A DNA stretch of 64,000 nucleotides from Deefgea piscis (GCF_013284055.1 NZ_CP054143.1:186001-250000), one strand, 5' to 3'; counted from the first letter of the stretch, positions 48,335 to 56,335 are shown. The notes: a model not told the origin generated them from the letters alone. Numbers and translations are program-made.

Positions 48335-49822
48335 TTAAGCCAAATAGCGCTGCGCCAAATGCTGACGGAAATAACGCGGATTGAGTGACTCTCCGGTTGC
48401 GCTGCGGATTAATTCGTCAGTATTCAGATGGCTAGCCTGCTGCCAAATATGGGTATTAAGCCAAGTGAAAATCGGTGCTAAATCGCCTTCGGCGATGCGC
48501 TGATCTAAATCCGGATAGAGGCGTCGTAATGTGGCAAAGTACTGCGCGGCATACATCGCCCCTAAGGTGTAGCTCGGGAAATAACCAAAGCTGCCATCGG
48601 TCCAATGGATGTCTTGCATACAGCCGTTTTTAAAATTACCCGTGGTATCTACGCCCAAATACGCCTGCATTTTTTGATCCCACAATGCCGGCACATCATC
48701 GGGCTCGATTTCACCATTAATCAAAGCGCGCTCAATTTCATAGCGCAAAATCACATGCGCTGGGTAAGTCAGCTCATCGGCATCCACTCGAATAAAATCG
48801 GGCTGAACTTGGGTGTAGATTTGCGCCAAATTGGCCGCGGTAAATGCCGCTTGCGGCCCCAAATGCTGCTCAATCAACGGCGTAATCAAGGCCAAAAAGG
48901 CCGGATTACGCCCCAACTGCATTTCAAATGCTAAGCTTTGGCTTTCATGAATTCCCATCGACCTTGCTCGACCCACCGGCAAATGGCGTGTGGCGTGCGG
49001 TAGGTTTTGCTCGTAACGCGCATGCCCAGTTTCGTGCACAATGCCCATCAAGCTTTGGCTAAAATCCGCCTCGGTATAACGCGTCGTGATCCGCACATCC
49101 TCGGCCACGCCACCACAAAACGGATGATGCGACACATCTAAACGCCCGGCGGCAAAGTTAAAACCCAATAGCGCCATCACCTCCACGCCCAAAGCGCGCT
49201 GCGCCTCAATGGCAAATGGCCCCGTCGCCGTGATACGGGTTTCAGTCGCTTGTTTGGCCATGGCTTGTTGAATCAGCTCGGGTAGCCAACTTTTTACGTC
49301 GGCAAAAATACGATCCAGCTCAGCGCAAGTCATGCCCGGCTCGTATTTATTCAGCAATGATTCATACGGCGACAAGCCCGTTTGATGGCTTAATAAAATC
49401 CCCTCTTCGCGCGCTAAACTCACCACCGACCGAAAATTGGCCAAAAAACCATCCCAATCGTTATTCGCTCTTTGCGTTCGCCACGCGTGCGAGCATTTTG
49501 ATCCGGCCAAGGCTTTGGCCTCAATCAAACTGGCGGGCAGCAAATTGGCTAACTGCCATTGCCGCTGCATTTCTCGTAAACTGGCCTGCTCGGCGTCACT
49601 GAGTGGCTCGCGGCTCGCGGCAGCCAACAACTCGGCCAAGGTCGCATCGGTTAAGGTGCGATGCATCAATACATCCAATTCGGCCATCGCGGCGCCCCGT
49701 GCCTCATTGCCCTCCGGCGGCATCATCACCGCCTGATCCCACCCCACCATCGCGGCAAGATGTTCATAGCGATACAGTCGGGTAAATATCGTGACAAGCT
49801 GTTGGTAAGCAGTGGCGGGCAT
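48335..49822 (-). CDS. M32 family metallocarboxypeptidase (thermostable carboxypeptidase 1-like)
   Basis: A 495-residue cytoplasmic zinc or cobalt carboxypeptidase. The metal motif is HETGH in MGIVHETGHARYEQNLP, with the downstream Glu of MGIHESQSLAFE. The M32 blocks DVRITTRYTEADF, IRVDADELTYPAHVILRYEIE and GYFPSYTLGAMYAAQ are present. Length matches family (about 500). Function is general peptide C-terminal trimming. Confidence 0.95.
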   Translation of the reverse strand: MPATAYQQLVTIFTRLYRYEHLAAMVGWDQAVMMPPEGNEARGAAMAELDVLMHRTLTDATLAELLAAASREPLSDAEQASLREMQRQWQLANLLPASLIEAKALAGSKCSHAWRTQRANNDWDGFLANFRSVVSLAREEGILLSHQTGLSPYESLLNKYEPGMTCAELDRIFADVKSWLPELIQQAMAKQATETRITATGPFAIEAQRALGVEVMALLGFNFAAGRLDVSHHPFCGGVAEDVRITTRYTEADFSQSLMGIVHETGHARYEQNLPHATRHLPVGRARSMGIHESQSLAFEMQLGRNPAFLALITPLIEQHLGPQAAFTAANLAQIYTQVQPDFIRVDADELTYPAHVILRYEIERALINGEIEPDDVPALWDQKMQAYLGVDTTGNFKNGCMQDIHWTDGSFGYFPSYTLGAMYAAQYFATLRRLYPDLDQRIAEGDLAPIFTWLNTHIWQQASHLNTDELIRSATGESLNPRYFRQHLAQRYLA

Positions 49823-50182
49823 GATTCAATCTCAGAAAATTCAAAAAGTCTCCCGATCATGACAGTGCCAGCGGCAAATGCAATCGGTATTTATAGGCAG
49901 ACGCCAAACATCGATCAACTGCATCACGACAATGGCATTTAACTCAGTTTGTTTATTGTTAAAATACATAGGTATATATACATATCCCTTTTAAAATAAG
50001 CCTTAGCGGCATATACATCAATTATCAATTAACTCATGGCTTCATTAATCTCTACCTAGCCAACACGTTCAATCATCTGGCAATCACCACGTTATCAGCC
50101 CCCACACGCCCAAGCAAAGGTGTAACCCCTAAGCCATCAAAAATAATGCCACATAGAAATGCTCAAAAAATAATATTCAGGC

Positions 50183-50220
50183 ACAAAAAAGCCCTGTTAA
50201 AAAACAGGGCTTTTGAATTT
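50183..50220. terminator. terminator next to the left att-like site
   Basis: AAAAGCCCTGTT and AACAGGGCTTTT form a 12-bp stem with an AAA-rich loop, flanked by A and T runs. On the minus strand it would follow the IEWE-stop remnant at 50239-50253, as expected for the original guaA-like transcript end. Confidence 0.85.
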
Positions 50221-50238
50221 TAAAAACTATCTCGCAAA

Positions 50239-50331
50239 TTATTCCCACTCAATCATTAACAAGAAGTATAAGCTCATGATTTATTGAACAAATCTAAAAA
50301 GTAAAAAAATAAGACCATGAAAAATACCATG
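50239..50331 (-). repeat. att-like site, left copy (guaA 3'-end remnant plus 18-bp box)
   Basis: On the minus strand 50253-50239 reads ATTGAGTGGGAATAA, encoding IEWE-stop, the usual C-terminus of GMP synthase GuaA. At 50314-50331 is ACCATGAAAAATACCATG. The right copy has both elements with almost the same spacing (75 versus 76 nt). I read this as a genomic-island attachment site at a guaA 3' end; this is inference from sequence. Confidence 0.55.
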
Positions 50332-50476
50332 ATCAGTTCATAGCGTTTTCGCCCCTCTAGCACACCTCAGTGCAAGCCAAGCAACTTAGCCTGCCAACCC
50401 CCAACCCGTCTGCTATAATCGTTTTTATTAAAAAACTTCAGTTTATAACTGTTTTTATGGCGGAGTAATCGATTTT

Positions 50477-52003
50477 ATGGCTGAGATCGGGTATCAATGG
50501 CTATCGCTGACCTACAACGTGCATGCAGTACACCCACTGGCCGTACAGAGTGAAATTGGGCGTAACCGCTCCACGTCAAGTGACGGTGACATACGTTTTG
50601 AAGTATATCCAGAATCATACCGCCCTCTTGACACGTTTAGTGAGCAACTGGCGTTTGCTTTCAAATATGAAGGCATCCATCTGGAATTTCTAGCTCGGCT
50701 TTTTTCTCAAGTTTTGGCCAAGCAAGAGCTGGAACAATGGATTGCGCGAGAGCCAACGGGAAGTTATGCCCGCCGCGCCTGTTTCTTGTACGAATGGTTA
50801 TTGGATGACAAGCTGGCTGCGCCGAATCTGACGCGAGGCAACTACATTGATGCACTTGACCCCGAGCTATATCTAGTCGGCACACCGATCAATTGCCCAC
50901 GCTGGCGAGTTCGTGACAATCTGCCGGGCAATCGTGATTACTGCCCCATCATTCGACGAACCGCCGCCATTCAAGCCACTGAGACTTATGATTTGCCAGC
51001 CAAACTGGCCGAGCTGGAGTCAGACTTCGGCGTTGATCTGATTTTACGCAGTACAGTCTGGCTAACCGTCAAAGAAAGCCGCGCCAGTTTTCTGATTGAA
51101 CGCGAACAAGAGAAAGAAGACCGCATCCGCCGCTTTGCAGCTGTTATGGAAAACGAATGCGGGCAACACGCCAATCCATTTACTGCTGATACCTTGAGCC
51201 TATTACAACGCGGCATTTTAGGTGAGATGGCACTGCGCTACGGCCTGCGCCGCTCCCCAGTTTACGTTGGGCATTCAGCTCACTATCAAGCAGTCGTTGA
51301 TTACATCGCCCCGCATTGGGAGCAAACAAACGCCCTACTGTCTGGGCTTGCCCATTTTCTCGAACGCAGCCAAGGCACATCATCTATCGTGCGGGCCGCA
51401 GTCGCTTCTTTCGGCTTTGTCTATATTCACCCGATGGCAGATGGTAATGGCCGGATATCGCGTTTTTTAATTAATGATATTTTGCGCCGCGATGGGCTTG
51501 TTCCCGCGCCGATTATTCTGCCCGTCTCAGCGACCATCGCAGATAGCACGCAGGCACGCGCCGCGTACGACAAAGTGCTTGAGCGTTTTTCGCGCCGCTT
51601 GATGCGTAAATATGCCGATCAATACTATTTTGGCGAACCTGTCATCGCCGAGGATGGCGTTGAATACAATCTTTATTTCAGCGCTTATGACGATGCACTA
51701 CCCGCATGGCGCTACCCCGACCTGACCGTGCACGCCGAATATCTTGCCAAAATCATCGACACCACGCTAACGCAAGAAATGCGCAAAGAAGCCCATTTTT
51801 TGAAAGCAAACGATCAAGCCCGCAGCGCCATCAAGCAATTTTTAGAAGCGCCAGATAATGAGCTGGACAGCATCATTCGCAGCATTCGACAGAATGGGAA
51901 CGCGCTGTCTAACCAACTTTGCAAGAGGTATCCAATCCTTGCCGAAAAACCGAACATTGGTGATCGGGTTATTCATGCAGTGCAAGAGGCATTTGCTGAT
52001 TAA
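50477..52003 (+). CDS. Fic family protein (Fic/DOC domain, large)
   Basis: A 508-residue protein with a central Fic domain. The active-site loop is HPMADGNGRISR, with His318; Met replaces the usual Phe of HPFxDGNGR. The N-terminal third (about 1-200) is a DUF4172-like or uncharacterised region, and the C-terminal region is helical with a possible winged-helix end (LDSIIRSIRQNGNALSNQL). Fic enzymes usually AMPylate target proteins. No obvious antitoxin gene or clear inhibitory motif was found. First gene of a two-gene cassette with a NERD-helicase, inside the att-like repeats. Confidence 0.85.
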   Translation: MAEIGYQWLSLTYNVHAVHPLAVQSEIGRNRSTSSDGDIRFEVYPESYRPLDTFSEQLAFAFKYEGIHLEFLARLFSQVLAKQELEQWIAREPTGSYARRACFLYEWLLDDKLAAPNLTRGNYIDALDPELYLVGTPINCPRWRVRDNLPGNRDYCPIIRRTAAIQATETYDLPAKLAELESDFGVDLILRSTVWLTVKESRASFLIEREQEKEDRIRRFAAVMENECGQHANPFTADTLSLLQRGILGEMALRYGLRRSPVYVGHSAHYQAVVDYIAPHWEQTNALLSGLAHFLERSQGTSSIVRAAVASFGFVYIHPMADGNGRISRFLINDILRRDGLVPAPIILPVSATIADSTQARAAYDKVLERFSRRLMRKYADQYYFGEPVIAEDGVEYNLYFSAYDDALPAWRYPDLTVHAEYLAKIIDTTLTQEMRKEAHFLKANDQARSAIKQFLEAPDNELDSIIRSIRQNGNALSNQLCKRYPILAEKPNIGDRVIHAVQEAFAD

Positions 52004-52095
52004 CCATGTAAACTATTTGCGGCCTACCTTACGGCAATGCTTGTTATCAAGCAATACGCATAAATCAGCAATCATTAGCACTTAGGAAATCTTGT

Positions 52096-53934
52096 ATGGC
52101 AACGCTTATCCCCAGCTTAAACACCTGCCTGTCCCGAATGACGTCCGGTGAAAAGCGCTTTGCCCGCCGTCTTGAAGCTTTACTCGAAGATGATTACCTC
52201 TGCTGGTATGACGTGACGGTTGGCGTAAAACGACGACGCCCTGACTTTTTGATCCTCAATCCACTGCGCGGCGTTTTAGCGCTTGAAGTCAAAGACTGGA
52301 AGCTAACGAGTATTTTGACGATCAATCCCAATCTCGTGGAATGCAACTTCAATGGCAAGCTAATCAAAGAAGTTAATCCACTGCTTAAGGCACGAGACTT
52401 TATCAATGTCACCATTGATATGCTCAAAAAAGATCCCCTCTTAATCCACCCAGCAATCAGTCGTTACGCCGGTAAATTAGCCATGCCCTACGGCCACGGC
52501 GTGGTGTTGGCCAATATCACACGTAAAGACTTTAACGAAGCCAACTTGGCCGATGTACTTCCCGAGCATCTAGTCATTTGTCAGGATGAAATGACCGAAT
52601 CAGCAGGTGCAGAAGCATTCCAAAAACGGCTGTGGGATATGTTTTTACAGCCCTTTCCCTGCCAGCTTACCCTACCGCAAATTGATCGGATTCGTTGGCA
52701 CCTATTTCCAGACGTGCGTATTGTCTGCCGCCAAGGCGGCTTGTTTGATGCAGCACCGAGTAACACAACTCCAGAAGCAATGGCGATTCCCGATCTAATT
52801 CGCGTGATGGATGTGCAGCAGGAGCAATTGGCACGCAGTTTGGGTGAAGGGCATCGGGTGATTCATGGTGTAGCTGGTTCAGGCAAGACGATGATTCTGG
52901 GCTACCGTGCAGAATATCTCGCCAAAAGTGCGAACAAACCCGTGTTGATTCTTTGTTTCAACAAGGGATTGTCGCTAAAACTTAAAGGCTGGATGGAACA
53001 TAAAGGCTTATCACAACAAGTTACCGTGCAAACGTTTCATAGCTGGTGCGGGGAAATGGCGCGAACCTATTTATTACCCAAATCCAATGCCAAACCCAAT
53101 AGCACAGAATATTGGGAAGAAACCATTCAAGGGGTAATTGATGGGGTAAACCGCAATGAGGTTCCTGCAGGGCAATACTCTGCCCTTTTGATTGATGAAG
53201 GGCATGATTTCAAACCCGAATGGCTACGTCTAGTAGTGCAAATGGTCGACCCCGCAAGCAACGCCTTGCTGATGCTGTACGACAGCGCACAGGATATTTA
53301 CCAGAAATCGAGCAAACGCCAATTTACGTTTTCCAGCGTCGGCATTCAGGCGCGTGGCCGCACCACCATTTTGAAATTGAATTATCGCAATAGCGCCGAA
53401 GTGCTCGGCGTTGCCTATGAATTTGCGCGCGACTTACTCTCGGCGCAGGACGCAGAAGAGGATGGCGTACCCTTGGTTCTGCCACAAACCGCAGGGCGAC
53501 GCGATATAGCACCTGAATTTATTCAGTTACCAACCTTTAATGCTGAACTTGAAACCATTGCAAGAAAATTGCAGCAATGCCAAGAACAAGGCATTGAATG
53601 GCGCGATATGGCCGTGTTGGCTTATTTTAACTATCAACTCGATGCCATTCGTGAACATTTCAAACGCTGCCAGATTCCAGTTCAAACTGGATCAACCGAA
53701 GCCGCCAACGGCGTATCGGTACTCACTTTGCATGCCAGCAAAGGACTCGAATTTCCCGTGGTTGCGATTGCAGGTTTAGGCAGTCTACCCCATCAAAAAA
53801 GCGAAGAGTCCGAACAAGCCCGTGTACTCTACGTCGGTATGACCCGCGCAATGAATCAGCTTTATCTTACAGCCGACCGAGACTCTGTTTTTGCCCAAAA
53901 AGCCCGGGCGGCCTGCGAAAAAATTGCAGCATAA
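52096..53934 (+). CDS. NERD nuclease-domain / UvrD-like superfamily 1 helicase
   Basis: A 612-residue fusion. Residues about 10-150 form a NERD (nuclease-related) domain: TSGEKRFARRLEALLEDD, then RRPDFLILNP and GVLALEVKDWKL, with the PD-(D/E)xK-like D...ExK residues. From about 245 comes the SF1 helicase: Walker A VAGSGKTM (Lys264), Walker B LLIDEGHDF, motif III/IV LNYRNSAEVLG, motif V VLTLHASKGLEFPVVAIAGLG and motif VI RVLYVGMTRAMNQLYL. It follows the Fic gene by 92 nt with an AGGA ribosome site. Nuclease-helicase fusions are frequent in phage defence. Confidence 0.9.
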   Translation: MATLIPSLNTCLSRMTSGEKRFARRLEALLEDDYLCWYDVTVGVKRRRPDFLILNPLRGVLALEVKDWKLTSILTINPNLVECNFNGKLIKEVNPLLKARDFINVTIDMLKKDPLLIHPAISRYAGKLAMPYGHGVVLANITRKDFNEANLADVLPEHLVICQDEMTESAGAEAFQKRLWDMFLQPFPCQLTLPQIDRIRWHLFPDVRIVCRQGGLFDAAPSNTTPEAMAIPDLIRVMDVQQEQLARSLGEGHRVIHGVAGSGKTMILGYRAEYLAKSANKPVLILCFNKGLSLKLKGWMEHKGLSQQVTVQTFHSWCGEMARTYLLPKSNAKPNSTEYWEETIQGVIDGVNRNEVPAGQYSALLIDEGHDFKPEWLRLVVQMVDPASNALLMLYDSAQDIYQKSSKRQFTFSSVGIQARGRTTILKLNYRNSAEVLGVAYEFARDLLSAQDAEEDGVPLVLPQTAGRRDIAPEFIQLPTFNAELETIARKLQQCQEQGIEWRDMAVLAYFNYQLDAIREHFKRCQIPVQTGSTEAANGVSVLTLHASKGLEFPVVAIAGLGSLPHQKSEESEQARVLYVGMTRAMNQLYLTADRDSVFAQKARAACEKIAA

Positions 53935-53935
53935 A

Positions 53936-53962
53936 GAAAAAGCCCGCATCGCGGGCTTTTAG
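53936..53962 (+). terminator. terminator after the NERD-helicase gene
   Basis: AAAAGCCCGC and GCGGGCTTTT form a 10-bp stem with a 4-nt loop, flanked by A and T runs. It closes the Fic-helicase unit and, on the other strand, could terminate the IEWE remnant transcript. Confidence 0.9.
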
Positions 53963-53967
53963 CATTT

Positions 53968-54010
53968 CAGTGCCAATATTTACCTGTAGTTGCCAATCAA
54001 TACCTGTAAA
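53968..54010. repeat. two tandem approximately 20-bp repeats beside the right att-like site
   Basis: TGCCAATATTTACCTGTAGT and TGCCAATCAATACCTGTAAA lie head-to-tail immediately left of the IEWE-stop remnant. They could be arm-type binding sites for an integrase or excisionase. They have no counterpart by the left att-like copy. Confidence 0.6.
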
Positions 54011-54016
54011 AAGGGC

Positions 54017-54110
54017 TCACTCCCACTCGATGATAAATGGCGCATATATAACCAAGTAGATCATATAGATACCACTGAGCCACTAGCTTAATACCAAGAA
54101 AAATACCATG
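54017..54110 (-). repeat. att-like site, right copy (guaA 3'-end remnant plus 18-bp box)
   Basis: On the minus strand 54031-54017 reads ATCGAGTGGGAGTGA, again IEWE-stop. At 54093-54110 is ACCAAGAAAAATACCATG, 17 of 18 identical to the left copy. The two copies bracket 3.8 kb holding only Fic and NERD-helicase genes. The stretch 53963-54262 has no other gene. Confidence 0.55.
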
Positions 54111-54262
54111 CTTAGCTAAATATCTTAGCGGGTTAGCCTCAGGCTCAGGCACATAAAACCCACACACCATAAAAAACTCACACTGTAAGTTTTAAACCAT
54201 TGTCTTGAAATGTAGCCTCCCCACCCCAACATCCAAAAATATCCATAGACAAAAGAGAGAGC

Positions 54263-54484
54263 ATGGTGCCACGTACTATTACGCAAGGGTTCACTGACTT
54301 TCACGACAAGATCAAAACTTCAGCGGCTGAGTCTATCGCAGCCAAATCCCATAGGGCATCTATTGAGGCTTGCCTAAAAAATAACTTCGGTCTTTTAAGA
54401 TTTGCAAGAATTGGTTCTTTCGGAAATGGAACAAATATATCGAGTTATAGCGACGTTGATTACTTGGCATGCCTAAACAATTAA
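54263..54484 (+). pseudogene. truncated CD-NTase (SMODS-type nucleotidyltransferase) fragment
   Basis: 73 codons with a good ribosome site (AGAGAGAG). The sequence ends RIGSFGNGTNISSYSDVDYLACLNN-stop. GSFGNGT and SDVDY are the nucleotidyltransferase helical-turn and the first metal-binding Asp pair of CBASS-type CD-NTases. A complete enzyme needs about 250 more residues with a third Asp, which is not found in any frame downstream. The fragment therefore looks like the 5' remnant of a CBASS synthase gene, ended by a deletion or insertion right at the stop. Confidence 0.75.
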
Positions 54485-54512
54485 AAAATAACTTCGGTTG
54501 TTTTTTAATTGA
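54477..54512. terminator. AT-rich hairpin with TTCG tetraloop at the CD-NTase break
   Basis: CAATTAAAAAATAAC (about 54478-54492) pairs with GTTGTTTTTTAATTG (about 54497-54511) at 14 of 15 positions around a TTCG loop. The T6 in the 3' arm could terminate transcription. TAAAAAATAACTTCGGT here (54482-54498) is an exact 17-bp copy of 54375-54391 inside the fragment. Confidence 0.6.
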
Positions 54513-54573
54513 ATTTAGACAAAAATCCAAATTAATTTACGAAAAAATTTAAACAATTAAAAAGTGTTTTATT

Positions 54574-55374
54574 ATGGATATACCCACTAAGCATCAAGCA
54601 AGCCCAATCGAAAAAATCAGAAATTTAGTAGAAAATTCGACTGACCCTCTTCTAGATAAATCGCCAGTTCATGAGAATGACATCTTTGAAATTCTCTGGA
54701 TGTTGGTAGGTTCCAACGTGGAAAAAAAACTGTGCGCAGATATTCCAATCTGGGCGATTGGATCGTTTACACATTTGAATTTCGCAAACGCGAGTACAAG
54801 TTGGAGGAATCTCCTCTATCCATCTTTAGATGGAAAGAAAGATGGAGTCACTGGTGCTGGATGGACAAATCAAGTCTTTGACTATTTTTCCGCCCCTCTC
54901 GAAGATAATTGGTTCCCCGCCGAATCGAGCACACAAGAACTAAGACTTCATGCCTATGGGAACTTTATTAGTGTCACCAACGGTGTTCATCGTGCAGTCG
55001 GAGCAGTAAATTATTTAGCTGCAATACAAGGATCCCGAACTGCTGTATTGCAAAAGGCTATGCTTACCTATCAAGAAATTGACCAAGAATTATTGACATT
55101 CTTAAAGTCGAAGAGCGGAACTGAAATTTATTTTTCTTGGGTCGAGGATAGAAATCGCGCAGCAGGTATTCGAATAATCTCGGCAACAAAGTTTGGCGCA
55201 GTCATTTATTACTATAAGGACCGAAAAATTTCGACTAAACAGTGGATTCCACTCCCCAACTGGGCATTGCCCTACCTAACTAAAGCCAGACTACTTAATA
55301 AGTGGCACAATGTAAAACAAGAATATCTATACATCTTGCTTCAAAAAAAATGGCTTCAGGATATATCAGTGTAG
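54574..55374 (+). CDS. orphan protein, 266 aa, possible ParB-like GxHR motif
   Basis: I do not recognise this protein. It is soluble, with no signal or membrane segment. FISVTNGVHRAVGAVNYLAAIQGS resembles the GxHRxxA loop of ParB/sulfiredoxin-fold proteins. WAIGSFTHLNFANASTSW and the Trp-rich C-terminus are otherwise featureless to me. Base composition is AT-rich compared with the host genes. There is no good ribosome site. It follows the CD-NTase fragment by 89 nt of very AT-rich DNA and could be an accessory gene of the former system, but this is a guess. Confidence 0.6.
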   Translation: MDIPTKHQASPIEKIRNLVENSTDPLLDKSPVHENDIFEILWMLVGSNVEKKLCADIPIWAIGSFTHLNFANASTSWRNLLYPSLDGKKDGVTGAGWTNQVFDYFSAPLEDNWFPAESSTQELRLHAYGNFISVTNGVHRAVGAVNYLAAIQGSRTAVLQKAMLTYQEIDQELLTFLKSKSGTEIYFSWVEDRNRAAGIRIISATKFGAVIYYYKDRKISTKQWIPLPNWALPYLTKARLLNKWHNVKQEYLYILLQKKWLQDISV

Positions 55375-55399
55375 GGAGGGTCAAGGGGACGTGGAATAA

Positions 55400-55425
55400 A
55401 TGTGGCGGATTTTTGCCACGTTTTA
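55400..55425 (+). terminator. possible terminator after the orphan gene
   Basis: GTGGC (55402-55406) pairs with GCCAC (55415-55419), followed by GTTTT. Short stem, so tentative. Confidence 0.4.
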
Positions 55426-55785
55426 TGCCGCGAAAGCCCCTTGATGCTCACGTAACGACCCTAAGCTTCAGGTGGAGTTAGGGGGCTGGTTTTGCCCCCT
55501 GACTACGCCGCCTCGCAAGCTAGAGCAGGGTTTGGGACAGCGTCCCAAGGTCTTAGCTTGTAAATTCCAAAGGCTGCGCTGCAACACGTCAGTCGGCACT
55601 AAACCATGACTTGTCTGAAAGATACAACAAGTAGTCTCCTGCTTCACATGAATCCTACCTGTCGTCAGTTGCAAGCACTCAATGCAAGTATTATTACCGT
55701 GCGTACTTTTAAATTGAACTGATTGGTGATTAGATATGAAAAATGAAAATACGGTGGATGCCCATTCGTGATTCGATGGCGTCAC
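55426..55785. other. non-coding stretch with hairpins
   Basis: About 360 nt. It contains an AGGGGGC/GCCCCCT hairpin near 55488-55508 and TTGGGAC/GTCCCAA near 55531-55547. A 105-codon minus-strand ORF (55468-55785) has unnatural composition and ends against the next gene, so I do not call it. The stretch may be the left edge or origin region of an integrated phage. Confidence 0.35.
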
Positions 55786-55983
55786 TTAGAAGCTGGTCAA
55801 GTTCATTTGAGATATGGACGGATTCCACCCCGATTTTCTAAGTTCAATGCGTAGATCTGTTGTTTTGGTCTCTTCTGCAATGGTGTAAGCTTTTTTTGCG
55901 TAATAGGCGCTGGCGGTAGAGATTAACAAGCTAATTCCGCCGAAAATTGCTCCAATGTACTCAGTTGCGCTTCCGTCTGCCAT
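55786..55983 (-). CDS. small single-span membrane protein, 65 aa
   Basis: A 65-residue protein: MADGSATEYIGAIFGGISLLI then STASAYYAKKAYTIAEETKT. One membrane helix at about 9-30 and a charged, probably cytoplasmic, C-terminus. AAAGGAAACAGC before the ATG is a good ribosome site. Phage or island membrane protein of unknown role; a holin-like or exclusion function is possible but not shown. Confidence 0.6.
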   Translation of the reverse strand: MADGSATEYIGAIFGGISLLISTASAYYAKKAYTIAEETKTTDLRIELRKSGWNPSISQMNLTSF

Positions 55984-56065
55984 GCTGTTTCCTTTGTGGT
56001 TGGACTTGGTTTGCTAAACCTATAAATGAAAATGAGTAAATTGATATAAGAAATGGGTGTGGATC

Positions 56066-56152
56066 ATGCCGCAACCAGTACGGATATCGGCACGTTTACA
56101 ACGCCGCGCTCGCGTAGAAAGATCGAATAGTCGAATCAATCGGTATATGTGA
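56066..56152 (+). CDS. tiny Arg-rich ORF, 28 aa
   Basis: A 28-codon frame MPQPVRISARLQRRARVERS..., too short for standard gene calling. It contains eight Arg and one acidic residue, and it ends right before a strong terminator, which suggests a real small transcript. GGTGTGGATC precedes the ATG. Could be a small DNA- or RNA-binding peptide or a chance ORF. Confidence 0.35.
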   Translation: MPQPVRISARLQRRARVERSNSRINRYM

Positions 56153-56155
56153 ATT

Positions 56156-56184
56156 CCACAAAGCCCCGCATTCGGGGCTTTTGC
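56156..56184 (+). terminator. strong terminator before the structured RNA candidate
   Basis: AAAGCCCCG and CGGGGCTTT pair perfectly around CATT-like loop bases, followed by TTGCTTTT. It would end a plus-strand transcript covering the 28-aa ORF. Confidence 0.85.
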
Positions 56185-56199
56185 TTTTGGTGCTATCAT

Positions 56200-56302
56200 G
56201 GCGACGAGGTTGCGGGATAACGGTAGCGCCCCAGCGGCAGACTTCTTGGCCGTAGGACAACCTCAGCTTTCTTCCTGTGATCCTTCGCATTTCATCACAG
56301 TA
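56200..56302 (+). ncRNA. candidate structured RNA
   Basis: GAGGTTG (56206-56212) pairs perfectly with CAACCTC (56258-56264), closing a domain that contains ACGG/CCGT (56220-56223, 56250-56253) and the block GTAGCGCCCCAGCGGC. A second hairpin CTGTGA/TCACAG follows (56275-56280, 56295-56300). The nested pairing in otherwise AT-rich DNA suggests a functional RNA. The GCGCCCCAGCGG block reminds me of phage C4-type antisense RNAs, but I could not test this. Strand is uncertain because the structure is symmetric. Confidence 0.35.
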
Positions 56303-56335
56303 TTTCATTGCTAATCATGGTTCATCTCTTAAACT

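Larger units (their letters stand above)
49823..50476. other. intergenic region left of the Fic cassette
   Basis: About 650 nt without a supported gene. It holds a strong terminator (50183-50220), the left guaA-like att copy (50239-50331) and the Fic leader. A TATAATCG stretch near 50413-50420 (GCTATAATCG) is a possible -10 for the Fic gene. Confidence 0.6.

Noticed and set aside
54574-55374. C-terminal half of the broken CD-NTase
   Set aside because: Its sequence shows none of the remaining nucleotidyltransferase motifs and has its own start; it appears unrelated.
55468-55785. 105-codon minus-strand ORF
   Set aside because: Odd composition rich in Cys, Gln, Ser and His, no ribosome site, overlaps hairpins, and abuts the better-supported 65-aa gene.
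55380-56335. XerCD dif site at the left edge of the filamentous prophage
   Set aside because: I searched by eye for a 28-bp dif-like sequence and found no convincing match.
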